Origin: Strigamia acuminata
Taxonomy: Eukaryota; Arthropoda; Chilopoda; Geophilomorpha; Linotaeniidae
DNA: 64,000 nt
Direction: 5' to 3'
Assembly (NCBI GenBank): GCA_949358305.1
Contig: OX442323.1
Location: forward strand, 2,976,001 to 3,040,000
The notes beneath the pieces were generated by a model that did not search any database, had not been told where the DNA came from, and saw nothing but the letters and a program-made list of their open reading frames with translations. A program made the position numbers and the translations under genes. Positions 44,709-57,208 of this stretch are shown piece by piece (position 1 is the stretch's first letter; the number at the start of each line of letters is the position of its first letter).

Positions 44709-45009
44709 CCGTATATCTTCGAATTGTCCGCGGGCCTCTAATAGCGCACGGACCTTCAATTGCCCGCGGAGCAAATTTCTTTTTTGCCAATAAAGTGCGG
44801 GCCTCGAATTGTGCGCTGGTGCACAATTGGAGGTCCAAAATTTTCGAAATGTGCCAAAAATGGATGACAAATGAAACGTTTTGTATACGTAACTACTGCT
44901 TGCTGGGTTTTAATAGCGCGCAGACCTCTATTTATGTGCGGACCTCTATTTGTGCGCGGGCAATTTTTTTTCCAAATAACGCTCGGGTGCACTATTTGAA
45001 GATATACGG
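44709..45009. mobile_element. CCGTATATCTTC MITE with iterated GC words
   Basis: The ends CCGTATATCTTCGAATTGT and GCACTATTTGAAGATATACGG are imperfect inverses; TA precedes the left end and CA follows the right. Inside, words such as GCGGGCCTC, GCGCACGGACCT, GCCCGCGGA and GTGCGCGGGC recur on both sides, separated by TAATTG/AATAG spacers. Confidence 0.7.
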
Positions 45010-45929
45010 CATCGGCATGTCATCTGGATGCAATGTGGAATAACACAGTTGAGACGAGCGTTATTTAATTACTAACAGGTGCATAAGTTAAGATGCCCGG
45101 ATATGAGCTATATAATACCTAGTGGTGGTTGATATATTTTAACAGAAACAATTGTAAAATCTCTCGTTTCTCAATTGCGCAAAGTGAATTTGTGACGTGG
45201 AGCAATTCCAGATGGAGGCAGCGTGCTCTTCCTGATAATACGCCCATTTCTTGTTCAATTATTTCCGCCGCTGACCAGTACACAGGAGGCAGAAGTCAAC
45301 AATTCCACGTGAACCCACCAAGACAAATAGTTGAAAAAGAATATTGAGGCTATCGGGGGAAGGAATCAAAGTTTTTTTACGCTTTGCTTCCTAATTGGGC
45401 AAGTGGAATCCAAGAAATAAAAAAGTAATAATAAAAAAAGTAAGAATCGGGATTGAAAAAGAAAAGAAAAGAAAAAAAACGGACTCAATTGCCAATTAGC
45501 CACTAAAAACTTTCCCAATTCAATATAAAAAAAATGTAAATAAGAATTTCGCTCCCGTTATTACACCAAATGTGTTACGAACAAGAGTTCAAGAAAGGTG
45601 TTCGCTCGCTTGGCCCAATTAGGTGCAAAAATGAGCGATAATTAGTCGTTACTTCAAGCATCTTCTTATGAGATTAGTTCCGCTTTCAAGCATAAGCAAA
45701 AGACTCGACTAGTGAAAACAACATTTTATGGTATCACCCGTATAGTTCAAAAATACATAGAAATTATACGGCGTGTTCGCAAAGTCTTTAGAAAAAATTT
45801 TACACTTAAACATTAGATGGTAACAAAATATTTTTTTTGCATATCAATCAAGACATAATTAAACAAGTTAAATGCATTTTTTCAATTATACAATATGCAA
45901 TGCATTATTTTTAATGTACAAATAATATA
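45010..45929. other. Gene-free stretch
   Basis: A GC-balanced patch at 45150-45350 has no recognisable coding content. The rest is A-rich. Confidence 0.4.
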
Positions 45930-46099
45930 CAGTCAAACCTCCTTATAACGAATCCCGATATAACGAATTATTCGTTATAACGAAAACGGTTAAAATGGCC
46001 TATTTGGTTGGTTGGGCATAGAACACCTTGTTAAAAAAATTCGTTGTAACAAACATTTTTTTTGGGTCCCTTGCAATTCGTTATAAGGAGTTTCGCCTG
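45930..46099. mobile_element. CAGTCRAACCTC MITE, pogo/Tigger-like, first copy
   Basis: 170 bp with TA on both sides. It starts CAGTCAAACCTCCTTATAAC and ends TTATAAGGAGTTTCGCCTG. It contains CGATATAACGAATTATTCG and GAACACCTTGTTAAAAAAAT, shared with the copies at 50786 and 52261. Confidence 0.85.
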
Positions 46100-47545
46100 T
46101 ACCTAATTCCCCAAAATGCTATCCATATTCGAATCCATTTTAAAATATATTTTCGAACCATATGGGTGTGAGAACCGAGTTGATTGAAGATTGAGCAACT
46201 ACTGAGTTTTATTCTGCTGAATAATATTAGGGAAGGGTTGGTCAAAGTACAAGTACAAAGTACAGAGTTGGTTATTCGATATTAAAACAATGAGGCGATA
46301 TTCTTCGATATAGCTGGCGATATTATTCGATAATGCATTTAAACTAAACAAGCGATATAAAACGATATAAAGAATATTATTATTTAATTTCCACAATGAG
46401 AACAATCAATCTTATAATGAATCTTCGAGTGGACAAAACTGATGAATTTGTCACCAGCCACCAAACCCTGCAATACCCAAACGTGCATCGCATTTACCTA
46501 ATTAAACACGCAATTGGCATCGCTTATACAACGACAGAGACCCAATCCAGCCATCGCCATCATCATCACATCATCCTCTGATAGCGGTTAGAGAAAACTC
46601 GCACTTAATCGCCGTGCGGTCTGTCGTAAAAAAGAAAAAAAAACCGAGGGTGACTCCAAGGAAATGATAGTATAATGGCACCACGCCTTCATTGCAACGA
46701 TAACGAGCCAAAACCCCTCTTTTCCATCTGCGAATGGGACTTTCAATCGGTCATTAAACCAATCAACAACTGAATAGACCCTCGTAGCAAGAAAAAACGA
46801 GCAAAAGAAAAGAAACGACAAGAGAAATTGTTATTCCCACAAACCTCTTAGTCGCCACGAGTTTAATTCGAGCAACGGATCATCAATCATGGATAAAATT
46901 CAATTCCGTGCACATAATTCGCTGCAGCGTGGACATCTCGTTTGCTCTCAATCCGATTTTATTTCAGACTCGAGACGGTGTTGAGGGAAGCGGTTCAACG
47001 CCCCAATCACTTTGCCCTTTCAGTCCACACCATCAATTCAGTAGCGGCGAAAACGTGGACAAAGCGCCTCGTCATTGGCAAGCCAATCAAGAGAAAAACA
47101 GCTTTCTGATGAAGCTTGAAAAGCTATTTTCCCACCTCTGAACATTCTGCCTCGCTGTACGACCGGCACAACAACCCTCATCGACAAAACTGCTAATAAA
47201 GCCGCGTTTTTTTCTCTCTTCGAGTGCTGGTCCTTCAACTTTGAACAATACAATTTCGCCGCCATTGGAGACGCTCCAAATGCTTGATGATGGGCTGATA
47301 TCCGATTCGTTCATCATTAAGCCTGCAGCCAAGCGAAAGTTGAAGCAGCTTATAATCATCATTTTTCTATTCGCGCTCCATCTGTCTCCGTTCTCACCGA
47401 CCTTTAGATAATCCGCCGGAACTCGCCAGCAGATTAAACAATCTTATCACTAACAATAACCCTTTAGTGCCGATCAAAAGTCCAAACCAATTCAACTGTA
47501 TTGCAGGCACGGTTTAGGCCAAGTTTTACCGATTAAAGTATCGTT
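46100..47545. other. Gene-free stretch
   Basis: GC-richer patches (46600-46800, 46970-47300) carry only short, unrecognised open frames on both strands. Confidence 0.4.
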
Positions 47546-47872
47546 ATACCTTGTTCGCGCCAGAAAGTTTGAGCTAGCCTTACATTTAAATCTAGTTCTA
47601 GTTCTTAGTGCAAACGCATCTAGCCCAAAATTATCTAGTTTAAAAATGTTTAAACTAGATAGTTCTAATCCAGTTGTGTGAACTAGATAATTGCCAAGGT
47701 CACTTCCCACAATTCTGTGCGTAACATGGTCTATTGGCTGCTTGCTAGCCTAGACATGTGGCTTTTTGCTTTTTGGTGCAAACGCTCTAGCCTGAACTTT
47801 TTAAGACACTGTCGGGCCAGAACCAGATTTAAACTTTGGGCTAGCCCAAACTTTCTGGTGCGAACAAGGTAT
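47546..47872. mobile_element. ATACCTTGTTCG TIR element
   Basis: The ends ATACCTTGTTCGCGCCAGAA and TTCTGGTGCGAACAAGGTAT are near-perfect inverses. The arms extend inward through AGTTTGAGCTAGCC and GGGCTAGCCCAAACT. Internal palindromes around TTTAAACTAGATAG. No coding sequence; superfamily not assigned. Confidence 0.8.
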
Positions 47873-50201
47873 TAGTTTGAACAAGTGTAGAAAATTTGCT
47901 TAAATCACTACAAATTATTGAATTTAAGTGAAATAAATGACTCCTTATTCAAATTGCTTAAGAAAATTTGCTTAAATGAATCATAAACCAAGAATAACAT
48001 GGACAGCTATCCACATGTTCAGTGAGTTTTGCCACCGATGGCGCCACATAATATATAGCCGCACTGTATTCTGGGATGACAACAGGTAACAAACATGCTT
48101 AGTTGGCGGGCAATGCATGACACGTGATTGCTGTCATCCAATCACCGCAATAGGAAATAACACACGGATACGTGTCCATGTTATGCTTGGTTCACGACTG
48201 AATCAGGTTGATAACCTCGTTTTCATTCACACTTGTGTTCACACTAGACGCAATGCAAGAAATCTGATGCAACGTAAGCTGCTTGCGTCCAACAATTCTT
48301 GACGTTGACGCTAATTCCTGCTTCTACTCCAAGTTGAAGTAAGCGACGCAACGCAAGGAAAGGTCTTGCGGCCAACCAATCACGGTCGACTCCAACTCTC
48401 GTCGATTCACGTCTGGTTGGGGAGACTTTGCCACATGGAAACAGGCCGCCATTTTTCAGATTCTGGAACTAGTTCTAGAACTAAATCCAATTTCAGGTTT
48501 CATTTATTTTTATTAACTATCAGTTAGGAGTTGTGGCACTTATTTGCCTAACTTATCTTATGCAGCAATGACGCAATTTGCACTTGCACAGTTGAGCAAG
48601 CATTCACATCTCACTTGTCAGCTTCACAGAAGCCTGCGCATTAGTAATAATAATGTTTCATTAAGGAACATTCAATAATTCACCATTCATTTAATTTACT
48701 TCACTTGCTTTTATTCATTTACGCAAACTTAAAGTATTTGTTTAACCAATTTCAACGCATTAATGTTCATAAATGAAATATCACGAAACGATCAAAACTT
48801 CACACAAATTCGACTGTATTGCAGGGAAGTTTCTAGCCAACTTTTACCGATTAAAGAATCATTAGCCGGAGCAAAGAGTCTTCTTGAATATTGCTTGAAC
48901 GACTAAAAATAATTGCAGTAAGAGAAATAAATGACTTATTAATCAATATTCCTAAATGAAATATTAAACGACAGCAACCTGTTCATCGTTTTTGCTGGAA
49001 AAAAAAAACCCGACTTAAAAAACGCATTTCCATAAGTTAAAACAACTGAATCAACCTAAATCACTTCACAAAAATTTGCTTAACATATTGACTCAACGCA
49101 GAAAATGCGCATAAAGAAAAAAGCATTCATCACTTTTACTTTAAACACATTTTTAGCGAAACTAAAGGCGACCTTACATCAAGAATACAAAAAACAGCAC
49201 TAAAATGTATATCTTATTTACTTAATGAATCTTTTTTACATTTAAAAATGGCTGAAAAAAAAAAACCTTAAAAGCAAACGCCGTGCACTTAATTTCAACT
49301 CTTACATTAAATGAAACCCAATTCTCCCATTTCCATGTTCTTCTTAAAAAAAACGAACGACATTAAATAGCAGAATGGTGTAGACGAAATGAAAGCACAG
49401 TCATATATGCAGAAATGGAAGAGCATTGATTGAAACTAGAAAAGGAGACGAGGAAAAAAAATGGCGGTCTAATCCCGAGGCACTTGTGCCTTGGCAAAGC
49501 TTTTTACTTAATGAAACTGAGAACTGGCAAGAAAACGACAGTGCATACCAATAAGGAGCGCTAACAGAGTGGATCAAACAAGCTCGTATTCGCCAATTGT
49601 TTGCCACCTCTTTAAAAAGCGAGGAAAAATAGAATTAATACACTTTTGCAACTTTAACCGCAACAAACTCCGTTTAATAGATCCGTTTGTTTCTTCAATT
49701 GACCCTTGGCCTAAACTGCAGCCACGGTGTTGTCATTTCATTTCATTTTCGCCGATTTCGAGCGTGCAACAGTGGCGCCATGCGCTCGGATGTGCATGAA
49801 TATTTAACGTGCATTCAGCCTTTAATTAATGGATGTCGCGGAATGACAAGATGAATTCAAAAGACGACTAATAATATAAAACAGAAAGTTTGTAGTAACT
49901 GCTAACTTATAAATTATTACTCTCAATTTGCATAATTTATAAGGCGTGATTTCACTCGCGCACAAACAGCTCAACTGCTACCCGAATGTCGACCGATGTG
50001 ATAACGCCTAGAACGCTTTGATGAATATTATACTAATGTATATCACTATAGGTGTTTGCGTGCCGATCACCTTGTTATTCCAATATAAAAATATCGTGTA
50101 GTGGTCTCTGCTCGTACAAAATAGCTAAGCATGTACAAAAATGCCTATTTTAGGCACCAAAATGGCTATTCTATGCACCAACATGCCTATTGTATACTCG
50201 A
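47873..50201. other. Gene-free stretch
   Basis: Positions 48180-48500 contain words such as TTCACACTTGTGTTCACACT that suggest a decayed TIR element, not resolved. CTGTATTGCAGG...TTTTACCGATTAAAG near 48815 repeats a motif seen near 47500. No gene is recognised. Confidence 0.4.
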
Positions 50202-50260
50202 GTTGCACTCAAAAAGGCACCTCACAATGTGTACCCCCATTGATCGAGCCAGTTTACAAA
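50202..50260. repeat. Dispersed repeat shared with 6174-6230
   Basis: GTTGCACTCAAAAAGGCACC, then CCCCATTGATCGAGCCAGTT. It follows a TATACTC word, like the ends of the CTATACTC family. Confidence 0.5.
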
Positions 50261-50514
50261 TAGATCCCCTGGGGTTGAGTCTCAATAAGGATTAAACGCC
50301 CGGTCATTTATTCGGAGCTTTACAATAATCATAATTGTCTCATTTTTGAGTACGGTGAGTGTGGCATTCCAATTACGATTACGGCTTTAAACTTCCGCTA
50401 TAGAGCAACTAAGGAGTAATCTAAACACCACATGGTGCGCATGAATGTTTAAACATAAACCCTAAAACGTTTTCGACCGTGTGATGTTTAGTTTCGTTTA
50501 GATAAGGACTGTCC

Positions 50515-50753
50515 ACTATACTCTGGCCATGTGTAAGTTTGGCCTAACTCCGAGCCTTTTCTCTGGTGTAGTGATACAAGAAAATAGATCCAAACACCAA
50601 GATTGCAACCGATCTACTAAACATAGTAAGGGAATGTTCTAAGATTTCTGGAAGAAGCAAGCAATAAACTATGAACTATTTTTCCTGGTGGCAGCACAGA
50701 GTGAGTTATGAGGCTCGGAGTTAGGCCAAACTTACACATGGCCAGAGTATAGT
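50515..50753. mobile_element. CTATACTC-family TIR element, copy 3, perfect 42-bp arms
   Basis: The arms 50515-50556 and 50712-50753 are exact inverses over 42 bp. Outer part ACTATACTCTGGCC; inner part AGTTTGGCCTAACTCCGAGC. The family signature (CTGGTGTAGTGATACAAGAA) follows the left arm. Only 239 bp in total and non-coding. Confidence 0.9.
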
Positions 50754-50785
50754 TTTTACAAAATTTCTTTTGTTTACGTTTAGTA

Positions 50786-50947
50786 CAGTCGAACCTCGTT
50801 ATAACGAACCGCGATATAACGAATTTTCTGTTATAACGAATAGTTGGCCGTAGAACACCATGTTGAAAAATTTTGATATTTCAAAGTTTTGTTATAACGA
50901 ACCGAGATTTCGAGTCCCTTGCGATTCGTTATAACGAGGCTCGACTG
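50786..50947. mobile_element. CAGTCRAACCTC MITE, second copy
   Basis: 162 bp, TA-flanked. The ends CAGTCGAACCTCGTTATAAC and GTTATAACGAGGCTCGACTG are inverse except for one extra base. The internal GTAGAACACCATGTTGAAAA is shared with the copies at 45930 and 52261. It lies 32 bp from copy 3 of the CTATACTC family. Confidence 0.9.
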
Positions 50948-52260
50948 TAAACACCTAATTGCAGTGCAGGTGGCAATTGAATTTTTGGTGTATCAAAAAT
51001 AAAACTATATTTCATGCAAATTACTCAAACGTGTTGAAAGTGTGTCTGTTGTTCATGTAAATGTTAAATAGCGCATTTCTGCGACTAACATCGTGCCATG
51101 CACATTACTCAACCAACTTTATGATAGTTACATCAAAAATGGAGGTCGTTAGCATTGATTTTCAAAACGAGGTTTAAATTTCAGACAATTCCGCCCGAAA
51201 TTACAATGAATAAACGAACTAGCAACCATAAATTAGATGCTTCCAATTGATTTCCAAGCAAAAGCAAAAAAAAAAATTAAATTACATTTACATCGCAATT
51301 CAACCCACATTTCATCATTCCGCGAAATAAAAAGCGTTACAATTTGACATATTAAACTTCAACATTTCAAACACCACTAAAAATAGCAAATTAACTATTA
51401 ACTATTCATGAACCCACGCTCTTTTTACAATCTATTATCACGCAAACTCAACAAGCAACCCTAATGTGTTAACCTAGCCAGTTGAAAACAACCTCCATCT
51501 ATTATTTCTATCGCCATTTGCAAGGGCCAAAAACCAACCCTTTTGTTTGCCCGCCTTGTGAGTCAACACTAATGTCACCTAACATTTACCAGCCGTGCAC
51601 TTGTCACTCATTATCGCGCACGACGCACTAAACACTCAAATGTTGATTAGAGTGGAATTTCACCAGGGACTTGATAGAAACTTCTGCGCCCCCTTCTTTC
51701 CATCATAATTACCTCGAATGACCTCCCCCCAGCTGCTGTTATCTCGCCAAGAAAAGTGCAGATGACGTCGGGCACCGACTTTTTTTTAAGGTGGAAAAGG
51801 CCAACACTCAAATGCATAGACCCCCCCGTGTAGGAAATTGCGTTTCTGACAATAACAGGTGAATCAAAGTGTTCCCAACTTCTGCTCGCGGAGAAGCGCG
51901 GGACACATTCTTCCACAACCTTGTAGAGGTGAAGGTGGTAATGAGTTGGCTGCGCTGCCAAACTCAGGAGGAATCCACCACCCTCTTGCTCTTGCCTCGA
52001 GAAAGAAAGAGAGAAAAATCAGCAAAGTGCAACGCCATCCATTCTTTTCTATGCTCCGATAATGCAAAAAAATATATATAATAATAATAAAAATATATAG
52101 AAGGGACAGTGAAGACGACAGGACTGACAAAGCAATCTTAGCGGCGTAATAGAAGAATGAAACGGCAGAAAATATATGAAGGGCGGGAGAAGAAAAAATG
52201 CTGAGCATCAAACTCATCCAATTCCTTAAGGAAATATAGATCGAATTTGTATTTTTTTTA
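50948..52260. other. Gene-free stretch
   Basis: A GC-richer block at 51650-51970 is open on both strands but unrecognised. The rest is AT-rich. Confidence 0.4.
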
Positions 52261-52632
52261 TTATCGAAACTCTTTATAACAAATCGCGATATAACGAATT
52301 ATCGATATAACGAATGTACTTCATTTTAGCGATTTCATTTTAGCGATTTCATTTTAGCGACACACCATTTTAGCGAACATGTTATTTTAGCGACACAAAA
52401 ACCTAGGTTTAATTCCTAAGAAGGGCTAACAAGGGGGGGGCTGCCTTGACCCCCCGTGAACCTAACCTTACTGGTTTTTTGATAAAAACCACTTTTTTGA
52501 GCCGGCTTGTCGCTAAACTATAGCCGGACTATAACCGGATATAACGATATACCTAAAAATTGCCGTTTTTGGACACCATGTTAAAAATTTCCGATATAAC
52601 AAATTCTCGTTCGTTATAAAGAGTTTCGACTG
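52261..52632. mobile_element. CAGTCRAACCTC MITE, third copy, enlarged by an insertion
   Basis: Outer arms TTATCGAAACTCTTTATAAC and TTATAAAGAGTTTCGACTG match the family, as does GGACACCATGTTAAAAATTT. Between about 52320 and 52535 lies extra sequence bounded by CATTTTAGCGA repeats (about 14-bp spacing) and TCGCTAAACTA. This is probably a second small element. Confidence 0.7.
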
Positions 52633-53610
52633 TATAGATATGAGAAATAAACTTTAAAATACTAATAATATTTTTTACTTTTATTTTATTTCTTTTTATG
52701 CAGAAAAATTGCAATTTGGCATTTTTATTTGTATTTTTCATTTTCTGAATATTTGAAATGAAATCCCAGTGTTATCCGCTTCAATCAATGTCATGTGTAG
52801 CCGAAACCGTTCGAAAATTCCTATCTCAACTTTTCAAAGTCGGAAATTAGTTATTTCCTGTCAGAGCCTGATTGGCCTCGTACTTGAATGGGAAATAGAA
52901 CTTCTAAATGAAACTATGATTGCAATTACGCTAAAGAGGAAGTCGTAGCCCAACTTAACAAAACCACTACCATAATATTATCTTCCATTCGCTGTCCCTA
53001 CCCCTTCCCACCTCCAAGAAAAAAAAATCGTTTTCCTCCCCCCCTTTAAAAATAAAAATTCTCTCGCAAATAATCCGGAATAATGATGATTAGATTCAAA
53101 CTTGTTGATGGCGTGTTGAAAATCCACCAATTAAATTAATTGGTTTATGCAATAATCCCATTCGATCTAGTATCCTAATCTGACGAATTTAATTTCCAAC
53201 TTTTCCGGTCTGCTATTGGCTTATTTATTTATTACAAATTCCTTTTGGATTCTTCTCTTCTGCAGTTTGAAATTTGTTAATGCGTTGCAGTCGAGCCGCG
53301 CGTATGCTTGCTGCCCCTTACGCTTATAAACTTTTATGCACATCCCAAGCTTGTGCCTGTTAATTTGATACCCAGTTTATGTTCCTATATACACGGCTAT
53401 AAAAGCTCACTTATTGGGGACTCCCCAAACTCCAGGGGTTCTCAACTTGAGAACAAAAAACTGGAAATGGATAATTAGCATAACGTAAACTATATTTTAG
53501 AATTATAAAGAAATCCATGCCAGCGGAATATAAATAACAAATGGTAAAAATATTGTGAATTTTTAAGGATTTACTATAGATCGTGCAACAGATATAACGC
53601 AGTCTCCATT
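52633..53610. other. Gene-free stretch
   Basis: No feature is recognised in this AT-rich sequence. Confidence 0.45.
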
Positions 53611-53765
53611 ACAACGCGGGTCTGAATTAAACAAAACAACTAAAATAAATGTCGAAATTGAACAAAACGACTAAAATAAATGTCTAAATTAATCAAAAAT
53701 ACTAAAAAAAAATAAAAAACTGGAAAAAATCTGGATTTTGTAGTTAGAACACCCACATTCTATTA
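53611..53765. repeat. Short 31-bp minisatellite locus with conserved flanks
   Basis: The order is TACAACGCGGGTC, about three AAACGACTAAAATAAATGTC...AAATTGAAC units, then GGAAAAAATCTGGATTTTGT and TAGAACA. The same entry and exit sequences bracket the array at 55.5 kb. Confidence 0.75.
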
Positions 53766-53905
53766 AAGTACTCGTATTTAAAGTAATTCATAAAAAGCCC
53801 ACATTTGTGGCTGGCCCAGTCCCCATCTCACCTCTCATAGGCCCCGTACATATATAACTTATAGATGAATGAACATTTTGCATACTGAAAACCTTTTTTC
53901 ATATA

Positions 53906-54227
53906 CCGTACTGCCTCGATTTAACGCCGGTCGTATCTAAACGCCGGCTCCTGATTAAGCGCCGGGCAAACTGAGGACGAAATGGCAATAAACGCCGGCC
54001 TTAAATGAACGCCGGGTTTGTTTAAACGCCGGGTTGAAACGTTTTTTAAACGTTTTGAGAGGTCTTTTGGTCGAAACATCGAAGAATAGCTAGCAATGAG
54101 TGGCTTTCCAATTTTTTTTTTCGGGTAGACGCCCGGCGCGAATAATCGCCGGGCTTTGAATGAACGCCGGGGGGGGTCAACTAGAAAAAATGAATAAACG
54201 CCCCGGCGTTAAATCGAGGCAGTACGG
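53906..54227. mobile_element. CCGTACTGCCTCG MITE with iterated ACGCCGG words
   Basis: TA-flanked; the ends CCGTACTGCCTCGATTTAAC and GTTAAATCGAGGCAGTACGG are exact 20-bp inverses. Inside, about nine CGCCGG words (AACGCCGGTC, AAACGCCGGC, AAGCGCCGGG and so on) are spaced by short T/A runs. This makes it a sharp GC and CpG peak in AT-rich DNA. Confidence 0.88.
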
Positions 54228-55464
54228 TACAAACATATTATTATTATTACTAAAAACATCAAATTTTCGCATTTGAAAAAAAAAAATCAAATGCACATTT
54301 AAAACCCATAATCCAACTACATATTCCGTCCTTCACCTAATCATCTTCGTCCTATTCATTTTTTTTTTCCGCCTTCAAAACCCCATCCCCCGGCCTCGCG
54401 CTCAGAGTCGAAGCAAAATGGAACATCCCTAATCAATATCACCATCCTCACACAGGAGCTGCAAGAAAAATAACCACGAGGTAGAGAATTATGAGAAAAA
54501 AGAAAACAAAACATTAGCATTTTCCCTTTAATACGATATATATAATGTATAAAAAAAAAAGATGGAATGGGTGATGTGTTGCGAGCGTATTTCGAAAACG
54601 AGATCTTTATCGAGTTTGGTTCGCTGTTTAATGGTATGCGTTAATTATCAAAGCAATATTTTTGCGTGCATCTTGTTAGCAGGGGGAAATTAACATGACG
54701 GAGCTAACATCTTCACATATGCCAAACTCGGATAACTTAATAAAGTGCAAACTGTACTCAACCTCCATTGAATATTCGCTTTCGGCTTGATACCAATTAC
54801 TAAATGAACTTTTCGCCCCTTCTTCACTTCCAAGTGTTGTTTGAACGAGGTACAAATCAAGTGGAGAGCTCATTATTTCACAATAATTGCTTCACTCATG
54901 AATAAAATTTGCGCAGACAAAATAAATCACTTTTATCAAATTGTCCTCCAATTCAAACTTGTGTATCTTTAAGCACCCTCGAATCATAGTAAATCAGCCC
55001 AAAATATTTTTTTATTTTTTATTTTTTTTATTTAAATTTTTTTTTCGAAAATTACGTGAAAGATGCTGCAGGAAGTGGATGGAAGGAAAGATAACATATA
55101 CAAGAAAATTCATGGCTGTGTACCACATTCCTTTGCCTGTAGCTACTAAACACACAGCGTGATAAGGACAAATTGGCCTTAGACTTCAACAAATTATTTG
55201 ATTACTTGTGAAAGTTTCTCTAACAAGCTAGCGAGGCGGCCCTGGCTGTGCTACACTGCAAAACTCGTGTTCACTTCCCACCGCAGCTCCGAATGACAAC
55301 TCTTTTTGTCGAGTATTTGCTCCAAAAACTAATCGAATCAAAACCGTTCACCTCAGTTTCATCTGTAATTTATTTTATTATTTAATTTTTATAAATTCAA
55401 AATTTCAATGTTGCAGATTGAATTTCTCGACTCCGATTTCGTTAAAGTAAATGCTCTAATAAAA
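54228..55464. other. Gene-free stretch
   Basis: AT-rich with T runs near 54360 and 55000-55050. No gene or element ends are recognised. Confidence 0.45.
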
Positions 55465-55780
55465 CGCTGGATATCCTTTACAACGCAGATCTAAATTGAT
55501 CAAAACGACTAAAATAAATGTCTAAATTGAACAAAACGACTAAAATAAATGTCTAAATTAAACAAAACGACTAAAATAAATGCCTAAATTGAACAAAACG
55601 ACTAAACTAAATGTCTAAATTGAACAAAACGACTAAAATAAATGTCTAAATTGAATAAAACGACTAAATAAATGTCTAAATTGAATAAAACAAAATAAAT
55701 GTCTAAATTGAACAAGAGCACTAAAAAGATTCGGGAAAAATCTAGGTTTTGTCAATAGAACATCCTGTTCTAACAGAACA
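55465..55780. repeat. 31-bp minisatellite locus, about eight units, conserved flanks
   Basis: It enters with TTTACAACGCAGATCT, then units of AAACGACTAAAATAAATGTC plus TAAATTGAAC (unit starts 55506 and 55537 are 31 bp apart). It exits through GGGAAAAATCTAGGTTTTGT and TAGAACATCC, as at 53.7 kb. Confidence 0.88.
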
Positions 55781-56835
55781 TTTATGGAAATCATTTAAAA
55801 CTATAATTTTTAAAACTAGATAATTTTTCATCCTTAAAGCCACACACACACGCTTATCTCATCATCTAACTATCTTTCCCTTTCTTTTAATCATCTTCAC
55901 GATTTGAGATAAGGACGAATTGAAGTGTGATGCACAGATCCGAAGAGCAATTAAAGAGTTGAATCAGAGCCCCCACAATGTTTAATCACGGATCGGATGC
56001 ATTAAACAGTTTACAAAACGAAGCGACTAAATAAACTCCCATTGGTTAAAAGTCAAATATTTGACCGTTTGATTGACTCGGCCAAAATCACTCAATTTCG
56101 CCAATTACAAGCAACGTCCCCGTGTGGTTTCCAAGTTCCAACACCCCTAAAAAAAAGAGCGATCAAATTGGAAATAACACAAAATTTAATTACAAAAATT
56201 ATTAATTTCGTTTTCGCATCGGTAAAATATTTTCGCGTTGACACGAAACTTTCCACGGGCCCTTTAAAAGCGCCTAAGCCCCATGGATAAAGCAGGCCGA
56301 CATAATGCAGCGTATATGGTCAAATTGAATCTCGAAATAAGCAGCTTTTATATTTTAATAACGTGTTTTATTACCACGGAAACAAAATTAACACTTCTAG
56401 CACTTCTTGACCTTTAACCCTTCATTCCTCCTTAATATCCCAACTTATCTCCGTGGTAATTCACACAATTTGCCCGGATTACTCACAATTTCCCTTAAAA
56501 AACCACAAATTTCACAAATTACACCACAAAACCATATTTTACCTTCCGAGTAAACAACATTTTTTTTTCTTTCTAAAGTTAATATCGAACGGAATCCGTG
56601 ATCAATTTCCCTCAAGGAGACCGAAAACAAAAAATTAAAAAAAAAAAAAAACCTCTTTTAATCGACCCGACTCATTTCACTCACAGCACCTGCTTAGTTA
56701 TTCAGTCAATTCCAACTGTTAAAAACATAGCCCGTGCACACAAAATTGAACCCAAATTTGCACCTTGAACTAACGGATTAAACGAGCGCCCTTTTGTGCA
56801 ATCAGTATATGCATATCTAGTCGGAGTACACTTAC
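55781..56835. other. Gene-free stretch, possibly intron
   Basis: No feature is seen. If the exon at 56836-57037 is real, this would be the start of its downstream intron. Confidence 0.4.
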
Positions 56836-57037
56836 CTCGCCCTTTTCTCGTTGACAAGCTAGAGCAAAGCTGTTGCTTCGAGTCTGAGCCAATCTTGCAA
56901 ACAACTTGGCTGCATACTGATGACTGCCGATTGCCAACGGCGCGACCTCTACCGTTCTCGCACAAACACACGTCCACGGACGAATGTAGCGACAGCTCAA
57001 GCTTCGACTGCAAACTGGGCTCATCGATAATCTGCTA
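56836..57037 (-). CDS. Candidate host exon, unidentified protein, frame uncertain
   Basis: A GC-rich island on the minus strand lies between an excellent acceptor (GTTTCCCCTACCCAG, exon from 57037, or 57034 if the next AG is used) and an excellent donor (GCGAG|GTAAGTG, last base 56836). Two frames are open through it. One reads EVAPLAIGSHQYAAKLFARL near its middle; the other reads DEPSLQSKLELSLHSSVDV early and KIGSDSKQQLCSSL late. I recognise neither, so the protein stays unnamed. Splice signals, length (about 200 bp) and composition support an exon; a non-coding exon is also possible. Confidence 0.4.
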
Positions 57038-57208
57038 CTGGGTAGGGGAAACACGATAAGAATTCGTCAATGATTCTAACTCCCACTTCCTTCTGCAGTG
57101 TATACATTACGTTAATGCGTTTATCCTGCATTCGTTTATTTTCGTCCCGTCGTGTTACTCTCGTCTGTGTGAAATAAAATTAGAAAATTAAAATTTTTAA
57201 AATGTTTT

